From Geobacter sp. UBA2189 (GTDB lineage Bacteria; Desulfobacterota; Desulfuromonadia; Geobacterales; Pseudopelobacteraceae): a stretch of 64,000 nt of DNA. The notes under the pieces were generated by a model. The model ran no database searches, was not told the DNA's origin, and saw only the letters and a program-made list of their open reading frames with translations. Location of the stretch: the NCBI GenBank assembly GCA_002328035.1, contig DCVL01000049.1:33178-97177 (forward strand), given 5' to 3'. Both the position numbers and the translations under genes were made by a program. Each line of letters starts with the position of its first letter. Within the stretch, counting starts at the first letter, position 1. Of the stretch, positions 1-8,634 are shown one piece after another.

Positions 1-198
1 TAACAAGACAGTGGTAAGATATTCGGTAAAGGCCATCGCCTCAATATTGCCAGCCACAAATGGAACACAGCCCAATTTTGACTTGAGACGCTGTTCGCCA
101 GCATTCGCCGTTCTCCCCTGTATCAGAAGAATGGCCATTACCGACAGACAACCTATCATCATAAGGCTGAATATTTTGGCTCTTTTGAAAATCACCAT
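1..198 (-). CDS. Exported protein, N-terminal part only (cut by window edge)
   Basis: An open reading frame starts at an ATG at 198-196 and runs out of the window at base 1, giving the first 66 residues. Residues 1-32 look like a signal peptide: positive start (MVIFKRAK), hydrophobic core, then an ANA-G cleavage site. The mature part begins GEQRLKSKLG. A GGTGGGGTGA stretch upstream can serve as ribosome binding site. It lies 23 bases downstream of the TPR/CsgG-like lipoprotein gene on the same strand, so it is probably the third gene of that operon. The visible part does not identify a family. Confidence 0.6.
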   Translation of the reverse strand, partial: MVIFKRAKIFSLMMIGCLSVMAILLIQGRTANAGEQRLKSKLGCVPFVAGNIEAMAFTEYLTTVLL

Positions 199-221
199 AC
201 CGAATCACCCCACCAAAAAAT

Positions 222-2204
222 CTATTGTTTTTCAGAAGATCTCAGGAACTGCTCTATCCCTCTTCTGGACTGCAGAGAGATCTGGCTATTAACATTTTTC
301 ACCTCTTCGGATACAATTGCATCCATATACCGTTCCAGCACTTGATCCCCTCCACCTTTCTTAGCCAACATCTCGGCAGATTGCAGATATGACGCCTGCC
401 TGTTCTGGAATCTGGAAAGAACCAGGTGTCCCAACTCGCCAATCCCGTCATCCACTGCTTTTTCAAGCAGAACGGCGTCAGAAGGCAACTCCATAGGATC
501 AAAGGGAATCTTTGCAAACTCAACCCCTTCTGAATATTTATCCGCAGCCTCTTTCCGGCTTTTTATGGTTGTTGTAATAACCACTTCTCCAGATTCAACA
601 TCTATAACTCTAAAAGAAATTGCTACATTAGCAGTTTTTTTCTGCGCGCCTACCTTATACTTGACTGTTTCACGGATATCCTCCTCAATAAGCGGAGGAG
701 GAGCCACTGCCATCTCTTCCTTATTGGGGGTCGGATGAGTCAGCAGCCAGCTCTGATAGGCCGGATTTGGTATCTGCTTTTTGGCAACCACTACGTTCAC
801 CATCTTGGAGCCTTCTTCCACACTCTTCTCAACGTTATATTGCAGCACACTACCGAAGATAAAGATGTCGGTTCCCTTCAATTTTCCAGTCTTCTTGGCT
901 GTTTCAATATCATAGAGACCGGCCTGACCAAACTCTATCTCCTTTATTATTGCCCCCAAAACGTCACGTGCCAGTATCTTCACATCACTGCTTGCGTTCT
1001 TGGTCATATATGAAAGAAGGCTGTCAGTAACCAGACGACCAGCATCAGTACTATTGCTGGGAGGAGTGAAGTCCATTATAGCTATCTTCTTTACAACACG
1101 TTGCCGAAGCTTGTCCTTTAAGATCTGGAGCCTCTGGTTGCTTTCCTTGTCAGTCCCGCCAACCTTGATAGAAAGATCAAGCCAATACCAGGCATTTCCC
1201 AAGAGGCCTGCTGTTTCCAGCTCTTGGGACTTGACCGCCATATTAGAGGCAAGCTGTCTTCGCAGTTCAGCCCCTTCCGAATCATTAAAAAGTGACGGGG
1301 AAAACTGGATTCCTGACTGTAGTGTCAGGTATGCGCTGTACAGCTGTTTTTTACCAAGCTGTACCTGCCCCTGCTGCAACATCTTTTGCGCCCCCTGTTT
1401 TTTCAGCTCATCCATCCTGGACTGCAGGTTTTTATCAGGTTGAAGCGACTGAGCCTTCCGCAAATAGTTGGAGGCTTCCTGCCACTTCTGGTTTTTTGAA
1501 CTCTTTTCAGCCTTTTCAAACCATGCTCCAGCTGTATTTTTAGACTTGGCATCTTTAAGCAAAGTGGCTACCTGCTGGTTATTCGGCTGAATTGCCAACG
1601 CCTGTTCAAGATTGGATATCATCCCGTCCAGGTCATCCTCGGCGCGCATGCGATCCGCCTCTTTCAGATAGTGCGCCATAGCTGCACTTTCAGTCTGAGG
1701 AAGCTTCAACATCAGATCAAGATAGCCCGGATAAAACTGTCGGATCTCCCTCAGCTTGTTAATAGCTGAAGGCCAGTCTTTAATCTCGGCAGCCTTTACT
1801 GAATCGGCATATAAGAGCTCAGCCCTTTTCAGCAAGCCATCCATCTGAGCCTTTACGGATATTGCAAGAGCCTTGGCATCACTGCTGGAAGGATCGGCCT
1901 TCAAGGCCTTGTCAACATCAAGTTGAGCCGAACGCAGCTGTTCATATCCAGGATTCCCGTTCTGCAACTTTTTACGCCCCTGCTCCACAAAACGTGAAGC
2001 TGCGGTTGTTCTGGCCGAGGCCAGGGTTGAGCGGTATTCCTGATTATCCTGTTCTTTTGTAATAGCCTCTTCGTACAGAGTAATAGCTTCATCTACACGT
2101 CCCTGGCGCTCCAGCTGTCGTCCAAGCTCGAAACTATCTCTACCAGGCTGATTGCAGCCAGCAAGTATAACCACTAAACCAATTACCAAAAGTATACGTT
2201 TCAT
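222..2204 (-). CDS. TPR lipoprotein with CsgG-like domain
   Basis: 660 residues. The N terminus has a lipoprotein signal with lipobox LAGC (Cys16), so the protein should be membrane-anchored and face the periplasm. Residues about 25-340 are helical tandem repeats of TPR type (DEAITLYEEAI; GMISNLEQALAIQPNN). From about residue 365 (VKKIAIMDFTPP) the sequence resembles the CsgG/HfaB fold, including a KGTDIFIFGSV stretch and a GEVVITTTIKSRKE strand typical of family members that recompute curli-like assembly lipoproteins. The start overlaps the upstream gene by ATGA, so the two are translationally coupled. A role in outer-membrane secretion or assembly is inferred; no curli or flagellar genes are visible nearby. 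Confidence 0.7.
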   Translation of the reverse strand: MKRILLVIGLVVILAGCNQPGRDSFELGRQLERQGRVDEAITLYEEAITKEQDNQEYRSTLASARTTAASRFVEQGRKKLQNGNPGYEQLRSAQLDVDKALKADPSSSDAKALAISVKAQMDGLLKRAELLYADSVKAAEIKDWPSAINKLREIRQFYPGYLDLMLKLPQTESAAMAHYLKEADRMRAEDDLDGMISNLEQALAIQPNNQQVATLLKDAKSKNTAGAWFEKAEKSSKNQKWQEASNYLRKAQSLQPDKNLQSRMDELKKQGAQKMLQQGQVQLGKKQLYSAYLTLQSGIQFSPSLFNDSEGAELRRQLASNMAVKSQELETAGLLGNAWYWLDLSIKVGGTDKESNQRLQILKDKLRQRVVKKIAIMDFTPPSNSTDAGRLVTDSLLSYMTKNASSDVKILARDVLGAIIKEIEFGQAGLYDIETAKKTGKLKGTDIFIFGSVLQYNVEKSVEEGSKMVNVVVAKKQIPNPAYQSWLLTHPTPNKEEMAVAPPPLIEEDIRETVKYKVGAQKKTANVAISFRVIDVESGEVVITTTIKSRKEAADKYSEGVEFAKIPFDPMELPSDAVLLEKAVDDGIGELGHLVLSRFQNRQASYLQSAEMLAKKGGGDQVLERYMDAIVSEEVKNVNSQISLQSRRGIEQFLRSSEKQ

Positions 2205-3394
2205 TTTCTGCGCCCTCCTTTAGTGGGACGTCCCTGCCATACCGCCTGCACCTGACCGGTTGAATATCCGGTAATCCTTATCTTTCCGTCATCTGAAGCA
2301 AATGCCGTCAACTCATCTATTACCTCTTTAAAAGAGCCTGTAACATCGAGATCCAGACGGAGTTTATGATCCCTGTATCCACGATCGTGCAGATTTTCAA
2401 CTCGCCCAATTCTTTCTTTAAGATCTTCCTGAAACTGTAGGCCCAGTTTTTGAGGGATCCCATGCACCGTAAGCTTAAGGGTTCTTATCCCAGTCAATCG
2501 TTTCGTCCAGGCAGCAATTATCTGGCGATTAAGGGATTCGGCAATTTCAACGGCAGCCTTTTGCAGAGCTTCCGTACCGGCCGCAGCAGGATTTACATTC
2601 AGCTCTTTCTGGCTTGAGGCAACTGTGGCCAGAAGCTCACCGGTATCCACCTCAATGGCACGGCAGGTTGCAGAAACCTGAACAGGACGCAGATTAGTGC
2701 CGCTCAAGGCTGGTGCAGGGCGCGCAACGGCTTGGCCTGTTATCACTACCTCTGCTCCACCAGCAGCTGCGGCACGTACCACTGCATCAGCATGATCCCC
2801 GCCAGACCTTGCAGCCTCTTTATCTACAGCAAGCATAACCTGACGATCAACCAAAGAGTAGCCGCGCTTGCCGAGTGTACTCACCAGATGGTTTTCAATC
2901 AGTCCGCCTGGCCTTGAATGGGAATCGCCATTACTCTCCAGTACAACCACTGCTATGCGCGGCTTGCCCATCTTCCTTATCAGCAATCCGGCGTCATCCA
3001 GACCCTGCTCAAGTTTATAACGGGAAACAGAGACAAAAAGTTTAATCCGGTAGGCGTCAGACTCTACCTTTTCATCCAGTATCCGATAGGTCTTGATGAA
3101 ACCCCTGCTCTTTGCATAGATCCTGTCATTTAAAAGTTCGGAATCCCTGACCACTGTCTTTGACTCAACAGCCACGCCAACCACCTGCTCAACCGCAAGC
3201 CTGAAGGCGTTATGCATGGCTGCCTCACGAGCCTGATCCTTACGTCCTCCAACAATCGAAGCATAACCTTCAACCTCTACCGCTCCGCCGACTTGTTCAG
3301 CAGTTACAGGTGAGGCAAGAAGGAAAATGAAAATAATGTTAAAGAGCAGAACTGATAAAACAGCAGAACGAAATCTAACTACTCTTTCTGTCAT
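2201..3394 (-). CDS. Exported FlgT-like / LPP20-type protein
   Basis: 397 residues from the ATG at 3394, chosen because GGAGGGG sits just upstream; the longer frame starts at TTG 3406 with that site inside it. A signal peptide (hydrophobic 12-30, ending VTAEQ) is followed by VEGYASIVGGRKDQAREAAM, which matches the N-terminal domain of flagellar assembly protein FlgT and related LPP20 proteins. Residues about 145-270 (KPRIAVVVLESNGD onward) look like the FlgT middle domain, which shares a fold with CsgG/TolB-N. It is coupled by ATGA to the CsgG-like lipoprotein. Known FlgT forms the Vibrio flagellar H ring, but no flagellar gene lies here, so the function is open. Confidence 0.65.
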   Translation of the reverse strand: MTERVVRFRSAVLSVLLFNIIFIFLLASPVTAEQVGGAVEVEGYASIVGGRKDQAREAAMHNAFRLAVEQVVGVAVESKTVVRDSELLNDRIYAKSRGFIKTYRILDEKVESDAYRIKLFVSVSRYKLEQGLDDAGLLIRKMGKPRIAVVVLESNGDSHSRPGGLIENHLVSTLGKRGYSLVDRQVMLAVDKEAARSGGDHADAVVRAAAAGGAEVVITGQAVARPAPALSGTNLRPVQVSATCRAIEVDTGELLATVASSQKELNVNPAAAGTEALQKAAVEIAESLNRQIIAAWTKRLTGIRTLKLTVHGIPQKLGLQFQEDLKERIGRVENLHDRGYRDHKLRLDLDVTGSFKEVIDELTAFASDDGKIRITGYSTGQVQAVWQGRPTKGGRRK

Positions 3395-3433
3395 TTTCCC
3401 CTCCAATCCGATTCAACTCATGCCCTGGAACGG

Positions 3434-3901
3434 CTATCCACTTGTTAGCAGATTACGTATAACATCAAGGCCATATCCACGCCTCTGTAAAAAACCCGCA
3501 ATACGGCGCTTTTCCCTCTCATCCAAATCTCTGGAGCCAACTCCGGGATAACGACGACGCACAAGATTTCCAGCCTTTTCGAGCTCGGTCTCTTGTTCAA
3601 CAGGGACACTCTGAAGCAACTCATCGATCAACTCTGCAGGAAATCCACGCCGGTACATCTCCTGACGCAAGCGATAACCGGTAAATCTCCCGCTTTCCCT
3701 TGCGGAAGCAATAAAGCGTTCACCAAATCTTTTGTCCTGAAGAAAACCTTCCCTTATCAGACGTTCAACAGCAGCCTCAACCTGAGCCTCAGAGAAACGA
3801 CGCACCAGCTTGCGGAAAAGCAAACCAGCCGTACAATCTTGACGGGTCAGCATCCTTAGCCCTGCCAGATAGCAGGCATTTAGCTGGTCAGAATCGGTCA
3901 A
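3434..3901 (-). CDS. recX: Regulatory protein RecX
   Basis: 155 residues. RecX binds RecA filaments and modulates strand exchange. The helical three-repeat architecture is visible: LRMLTRQDCTAGLLFRKL near the N terminus, VERLIREGFLQDKRFGERFI in the middle and KRRIAGFLQRRGYGLDVI at the end. The TTG start at 3901 lies inside the end of the pilT-type gene (14-base overlap), with AGGAGG about 12 bases upstream, so translation is probably coupled. Order is recA, pilT-type, recX on one strand, so RecX would be co-expressed with its target. The start is the least certain part. Confidence 0.85.
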   Translation of the reverse strand: MTDSDQLNACYLAGLRMLTRQDCTAGLLFRKLVRRFSEAQVEAAVERLIREGFLQDKRFGERFIASARESGRFTGYRLRQEMYRRGFPAELIDELLQSVPVEQETELEKAGNLVRRRYPGVGSRDLDEREKRRIAGFLQRRGYGLDVIRNLLTSG

Positions 3902-5051
3902 TATCTATTTTTTCCTCCTTCAGCACCTCATTAACCTTTTCATCCTTATGCTCAAAGTTATCCCAAGAGGCGTCAGAAGTTGATGAAATGCCGGAAACCT
4001 TGAGGGCAAAGTCATCCGGATTAGAACTCTGTCGCAACGCCTCTTCATATGAGATTAACTTTGAAGTAAACAGCTTCATCAGGGACTGATCAAAGGTTTG
4101 CATTCCATATGAGACAAAACCCTGAGCAATGGCATCCTTTATCTGTTTAGTCTTGTCCTTGTCATCAATGCACTCCTTAACCCTTGCAGTGCCTAGTAGA
4201 ACTTCAACAGCAGGAACCCTTCCCTTGCCATCAGAGCGAGGAACCAGACGCTGGGATATGATCCCCTTTATTATGCTTGCCAGCTGAATCCTTACCTGCC
4301 GCTGATGGTAAGGAGGAAACACGGATATAATACGGTTAATAGTCTCAGGCGCATCCATGGTATGAAGGGTGGACATGACCAGATGACCGGTTTCAGCCGC
4401 AGTCATGGCAGTCTCTATAGTTTCGTAATCCCTCATCTCACCCACGAGTATTACATCTGGATCCTGTCTCAACGCCCCTTTTAGAGCACTTGAGAAGTTA
4501 GGAGTATCGGTGCCCACCTCCCGCTGGCTGATAATACATTTATTGTCACGATGCAGAAACTCAACAGGGTCTTCGATTGTGATGATGTTACAGGTGCGGT
4601 AGTTATTGATCTGATCAATCATGGCTGCCAGTGTAGAGGACTTTCCTGAACCGGTGGTTCCGGTTACAAGAATCAGCCCTCTCTCCTCCATGCAGAGTTT
4701 CTGGATCACTGGAGGCAGATTCAACTCATCAAGGGTGGGTATTTTTACCGATATGGAACGGAAAACCATAGCAATAGTACCGCGCTGGCGGTAGCAGGCC
4801 ACACGGAAACGACCCAGTCCAGGCACAGCATATGCCATATCGACTTCTGAATTTTCTTCAAAGATCCGTCGCTGACGATCATTCATCATCATGTTGGCAA
4901 TGCTGCTAACCAGGTCTGGTCCCATCCGCTGGGCATTCGGGATAGGATGGAGCTTGCCGTCAATACGCACAATAGGAGGCAGACCGGTTTTTATATGGAT
5001 ATCCGAACCGCGAGCCTTTACCGCTATGCTTAAGATTTCATTAAGTTCCAC
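3888..5051 (-). CDS. pilT: PilT-type retraction ATPase
   Basis: 387 residues from a GTG start with GGAGG upstream. Hexameric PilT ATPases drive pilus retraction at the inner membrane. Visible motifs: Walker A GTTGSGKSS near residue 130, Asp box with IITIEDPVEF, Walker B PDVILVGEMRD, and the His box TAAETGHLVMSTLHT. It is longer than typical PilT (about 345): the last 45 residues form an acidic, Ser/Lys-rich tail with no obvious domain. It sits between recA and recX, away from the other pil genes. It could be a PilT paralogue (PilT/PilU group) rather than the main retraction motor. Confidence 0.9.
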   Translation of the reverse strand: MELNEILSIAVKARGSDIHIKTGLPPIVRIDGKLHPIPNAQRMGPDLVSSIANMMMNDRQRRIFEENSEVDMAYAVPGLGRFRVACYRQRGTIAMVFRSISVKIPTLDELNLPPVIQKLCMEERGLILVTGTTGSGKSSTLAAMIDQINNYRTCNIITIEDPVEFLHRDNKCIISQREVGTDTPNFSSALKGALRQDPDVILVGEMRDYETIETAMTAAETGHLVMSTLHTMDAPETINRIISVFPPYHQRQVRIQLASIIKGIISQRLVPRSDGKGRVPAVEVLLGTARVKECIDDKDKTKQIKDAIAQGFVSYGMQTFDQSLMKLFTSKLISYEEALRQSSNPDDFALKVSGISSTSDASWDNFEHKDEKVNEVLKEEKIDIDRF

Positions 5052-5072
5052 CAGTCACCTCCAGAATCCCTG

Positions 5073-6092
5073 TTATTTGGCTTCTTGTGGCTTCTCATCC
5101 TTTGGCAGCGGTTTTATGAGCTCCATCAGTTTCGCTTCAATCTCTGCAAGCATTACCTGATTGTCCTTAAGGAACTGACGGGAATTTTCACGCCCCTGCC
5201 CGATCCTCTCCTTGTTATAGGAGAACCATGCGCCGCTCTTGTCAATAATCCCCTTCTCAACAGCCAGATCCAGAACATCACCTGTGCGGGAGATCCCCTC
5301 GCCGTAAAGGATGTCAAACTCCGCCTCTTTAAATGGAGGGGCAACCTTGTTCTTTACGACCTTAACCCTTGTACGGGAGCCTATAACCTGATCCCCCTGC
5401 TTTAGCGTAGCTATCTTGCGGATATCAAGACGAACCGATGCATAGAACTTAAGGGCATTTCCACCGGTCGTTGTCTCTGGATTGCCAAACATCACACCTA
5501 TCTTCATACGGATCTGGTTGATGAATATGACACAGCAGTTTGATTTGCTTATTATACCGGTCAACTTACGAAGAGCCTGTGACATGAGACGAGCCTGCAG
5601 ACCAACATGGGCGTCCCCCATCTCCCCCTCAATTTCGGCCTTTGGAACCAGAGCGGCAACAGAGTCAACCACCAATACATCAATGGCACCGCTACGCACC
5701 AAGGTCTCTGAAATCTCCAGAGCCTGCTCTCCGGTGTCAGGCTGCGAAACCAGAAGGTCATCCGTCTTTACGCCAAGCTTACGCGCATATGTAATATCCA
5801 GGGCATGTTCGGCATCAACAAAAGCTGCAATACCTCCGCATTTCTGAGCTTCTGCAACAATATGCAAAGCCAGTGTAGTTTTACCTGAAGATTCAGGGCC
5901 GTAGATCTCAATCACCCTGCCACGCGGCACACCTCCAACTCCAAGGGCAAGATCCAGAGATATGGCGCCGGTAGAGATTGACTCAATTCCGGGCAAAGCC
6001 TCATCATTGCCGAGACGCATTATCGCCCCTTTGCCAAACTGCTTTTCAATCTGGGAAAGAGCCAGCTCTATCGCCTTGCTTTTATCACTCAC
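5073..6092 (-). CDS. recA: Recombinase RecA
   Basis: 339 residues from a GTG at 6092. This start is preferred over an upstream ATG at 6143 because GGGAGG lies 7 bases before it and the protein then begins SDKSKAIELAL as RecA should. RecA catalyses homologous pairing and LexA autocleavage. Visible motifs: Walker A GPESSGKTT, the MAW region, the L1/L2 loops (GNPETTTGGNALKFYASVR) and a C-terminal acidic/Lys region. It is followed by the pilT-type gene (21-base gap) and recX. No clear LexA box was found between 6093 and 6179; the start region can fold with the Shine-Dalgarno in a loop (see findings). Confidence 0.97.
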   Translation of the reverse strand: MSDKSKAIELALSQIEKQFGKGAIMRLGNDEALPGIESISTGAISLDLALGVGGVPRGRVIEIYGPESSGKTTLALHIVAEAQKCGGIAAFVDAEHALDITYARKLGVKTDDLLVSQPDTGEQALEISETLVRSGAIDVLVVDSVAALVPKAEIEGEMGDAHVGLQARLMSQALRKLTGIISKSNCCVIFINQIRMKIGVMFGNPETTTGGNALKFYASVRLDIRKIATLKQGDQVIGSRTRVKVVKNKVAPPFKEAEFDILYGEGISRTGDVLDLAVEKGIIDKSGAWFSYNKERIGQGRENSRQFLKDNQVMLAEIEAKLMELIKPLPKDEKPQEAK

Positions 6093-6179
6093 AGGGGTAC
6101 CTCCCGGTACAAAAAAAGATGAAATGGTTTGAAAAAGTATCACATAAAAACAACATGCAGCAAGCTAATTTGGGGTCAT

Positions 6180-6662
6180 TCAGGCATATTCAGGCCGTAA
6201 AAGCCGCTTTTTTAGCAAAAAAAACGCCTCTTCCGTTGTATTTTTTCTAACCATATCCCGACTGCCTTCAAAATGATATTTTTCTGCAAAAGAACCATCA
6301 CGATCAGCAACTGCTATAAATACCGTTCCGACAGGTTTTTCGACTGTTCCTCCATCAGGCCCAGCAATTCCGGTAACCGCAAGGGCTATATCAGAGACAA
6401 GGGAAGCCCTGACCCCTTCAGCCATATTCCTTGCAACCTGTTCACTGACAGCTCCGTACCTCTGAAGGATCTCCGCAGGAACTCCGAGCAACTTCTCTTT
6501 AATGTCGTTATGATAAGCCACGACCCCACCCCTGAACCAGGATGAGCAGCCAGGGATATCAGTAATCCTTGAGGCAATCATACCACCGGTGCAGGACTCC
6601 GCAAGGGCAAGGGTCATTCCTGAAGAGAGAAAAAGTTTGGCAAGTTCCTGATTATTTAACAT
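6180..6662 (-). CDS. pncC: Nicotinamide-nucleotide amidase (CinA C-terminal type)
   Basis: 160 residues, the stand-alone form of the CinA C-terminal domain. The enzyme deamidates nicotinamide mononucleotide to nicotinate mononucleotide in NAD recycling. The family hallmarks are present: LALAESCTGGMIASRIT near the N terminus, FRGGVVAYHNDIKEKLLGV, and ALAVTGIAGPDGGTVEKPVG. No N-terminal MoCF-like CinA domain is encoded upstream. It lies 87 bases ahead of recA on the same strand; a cinA-recA neighbourhood is also common in other bacteria. Confidence 0.9.
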   Translation of the reverse strand: MLNNQELAKLFLSSGMTLALAESCTGGMIASRITDIPGCSSWFRGGVVAYHNDIKEKLLGVPAEILQRYGAVSEQVARNMAEGVRASLVSDIALAVTGIAGPDGGTVEKPVGTVFIAVADRDGSFAEKYHFEGSRDMVRKNTTEEAFFLLKKRLLRPEYA

Positions 6663-6687
6663 CGTAACGGTCAGTTGATAATTGGAA

Positions 6688-7980
6688 TTACTGCTTCAAA
6701 CGCACAGATACCGAGCGTGCATGAGCCTGAAGACCTTCAAGACCTGCTATCTGCATGATCCTGCTGCCCAAGCGATTCAGACCCTGCTCAGAAATACTGA
6801 TAATGGATGATTTTTTGACAAAATCATCCACCGATAGCGGCGAGAAGAAACGGGCTGTTCCACCAGTAGGCAGGGTATGATTCGGGCCGGCCAGATAATC
6901 TCCAGCCGCCTCAGGGGTCCAGTGCCCCATAAAGATCGCACCGGCATTCTCGATCAGAGGCATAAGGCCAAATGGATCAGCCACTGCAAGCTCCAGATGC
7001 TCCGGCGCAATCCGGTTGGAGAAGGCCGCAGCCTCTTCAAGCGAACCGGCCACGATCACCGCGCCAAACTTCTCCCATGATGCACGGGCTATTGATTCAC
7101 GGGAGAGCTCGGTCAGCTGTCTCTCTACCTCGGAAGCGGTTTTTTCACCAAAGCGGCGATCAGTAGTGATCAGGATTGAGGAAGCCAGTTCGTCATGCTC
7201 TGCCTGTGACAGCAGATCGGCCGCAATATGAACCGGATTGCCGGTACCGTCGTTAATCACCAGGATCTCGCTGGGGCCAGCGATCATATCGATTCCCACC
7301 TGCCCAAATACCAGCTGTTTGGCAGTGGCCACATAGATGTTGCCCGGCCCGGTGATCTTGTCCACCCTGGGAATGGTAGCGGTTCCATATGCCAGAGCAG
7401 CCACTGCCTGTGCTCCACCAACACGGAAGATCCGATCCACACCCGACAGTTTTGCAGCAGCCAGCACAGCCGGATTGATCTCACCACCCGGTGTGGGGCA
7501 GACCATGATGATCTCCCGCACTCCGGCCACTTTTGCCGGCACTGCGTTCATAATCACACTACTGGGATAGCTGGCCTTACCACCCGGCACATAGATACCC
7601 ACGCGGTTCAAGGGAGTTACCTTCTGACCCAGCAGAATGTCGCTCTCTTCAGTAGAGATCCAGGTCTGTTGTTTCTGCTTGGCATGGAAACGGGCTACAC
7701 GGTCGACCGCCAACTGCAGGGCAGCCAGATCATCGGCAGGTACTGCGGCAACTGCAACGTCAATCTCCTGCTGAGTGACTTCCAGCAAGGCAGCGTCGGA
7801 CAGCCCCAGCAGATCAAAGCGATTGGTGTACTCCAGCAGGGCATCATCGCCACTCCTACGGATATCCTGAATAATACCCCGCACTACCTCGGTCACCTGT
7901 AGCGAGGTCTCCTCGCTACGGCTCAGAATGGCTCTGAACTGGTCATTAAAATTCGTGTCGTTGATATCAAGAAAAAGCAT
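6688..7980 (-). CDS. hisD: Histidinol dehydrogenase
   Basis: 430 residues, the normal length. HisD oxidises L-histidinol to L-histidine in two NAD-dependent steps and binds zinc. Visible family segments: VGIYVPGGKASYPSSVIMNA, GPGNIYVATAKQ, AGPSEILVI, the catalytic EH pair in IAPEHLELAV, and GPNHTLPTGGTARFFS near the end. A GGGAG ribosome binding site precedes the ATG. It follows hisG by 12 bases, so murA, hisG and hisD appear to be one transcription unit. Confidence 0.97.
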   Translation of the reverse strand: MLFLDINDTNFNDQFRAILSRSEETSLQVTEVVRGIIQDIRRSGDDALLEYTNRFDLLGLSDAALLEVTQQEIDVAVAAVPADDLAALQLAVDRVARFHAKQKQQTWISTEESDILLGQKVTPLNRVGIYVPGGKASYPSSVIMNAVPAKVAGVREIIMVCPTPGGEINPAVLAAAKLSGVDRIFRVGGAQAVAALAYGTATIPRVDKITGPGNIYVATAKQLVFGQVGIDMIAGPSEILVINDGTGNPVHIAADLLSQAEHDELASSILITTDRRFGEKTASEVERQLTELSRESIARASWEKFGAVIVAGSLEEAAAFSNRIAPEHLELAVADPFGLMPLIENAGAIFMGHWTPEAAGDYLAGPNHTLPTGGTARFFSPLSVDDFVKKSSIISISEQGLNRLGSRIMQIAGLEGLQAHARSVSVRLKQ

Positions 7981-7992
7981 GCTCAGACTCCC

Positions 7993-8634
7993 TTACACCA
8001 ATACCCGTTCCAATCCGTCAATAATCCCGCGAATCCGCTGGTGCTTGGTCTTCAGCGAGGCCCGGTTCACCACTAGGCGGGTTGTGATCTCGGCAATGGT
8101 CTCCACCTCCACCAGTCCGTTCTGGCGCAGGGTTTCGCCAGTGGAGACCAGATCCACAATCCGCTCTGACAGCCCCACCAGCGGCCCTAGTTCAATAGAG
8201 CCGTAAAGCTTTATTATCTCGGCCTGAACCCCTTTTGAGGCAAAGTGTTTCTCTGCAATATATGGATACTTGGTTGCTACCCTGATATGAGACCATCTGG
8301 AAGGGTCATCATTTTTTGCAAGATTGGCCGGTTCGGCCACCATCATCCGGCAGTAACCGAATTTAAGATCCAGCGGTTCGTAAAGATCCTTGTTCTGTTC
8401 AAGAAGGGTATCCTTACCCACGATCCCCAAGTCAGCACAACCGTACTCAACGTATGTCGGTACATCAGTAGCCCTGACGATAAGCGCCCTCAAATTCTGC
8501 TCAGGGTATTCAAAGATCAGCTTGCGGGAATCCTCCAGCATGCTCTCCAGATGAATGCCTATCTTTGCGAACAGTTCGATTGATTCGGTAAGAATACGCC
8601 CTTTTGGGATTGCTATTGTAAGTTGGTTGTTCAT
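7993..8634 (-). CDS. hisG: ATP phosphoribosyltransferase, short form
   Basis: 213 residues, the short HisG form that lacks the C-terminal regulatory domain and normally works with HisZ, which is not in this window. It catalyses the first step of histidine synthesis, joining ATP and PRPP. Visible: LTIAIPKGRILTESIELF at the start, DLGIVGKDTLLE, and the PRPP-binding stretch ending EIDLVSTGETLRQNGL-like (here ERIVDLVSTGETLRQNG). Its ATG overlaps the stop of murA (ATGA), so the genes are coupled. Confidence 0.96.
   Translation of the reverse strand: MNNQLTIAIPKGRILTESIELFAKIGIHLESMLEDSRKLIFEYPEQNLRALIVRATDVPTYVEYGCADLGIVGKDTLLEQNKDLYEPLDLKFGYCRMMVAEPANLAKNDDPSRWSHIRVATKYPYIAEKHFASKGVQAEIIKLYGSIELGPLVGLSERIVDLVSTGETLRQNGLVEVETIAEITTRLVVNRASLKTKHQRIRGIIDGLERVLV

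Noticed and set aside
6093..6179. Possible LexA box upstream of recA
   Set aside because: I looked for the Geobacter GGTT-N-ACC type and the classic CTGT-N8-ACAG type and saw neither.
7228..7902. 224-codon plus-strand frame
   Set aside because: It is the antisense shadow of hisD, has no ribosome binding site and shows no recognisable domain.
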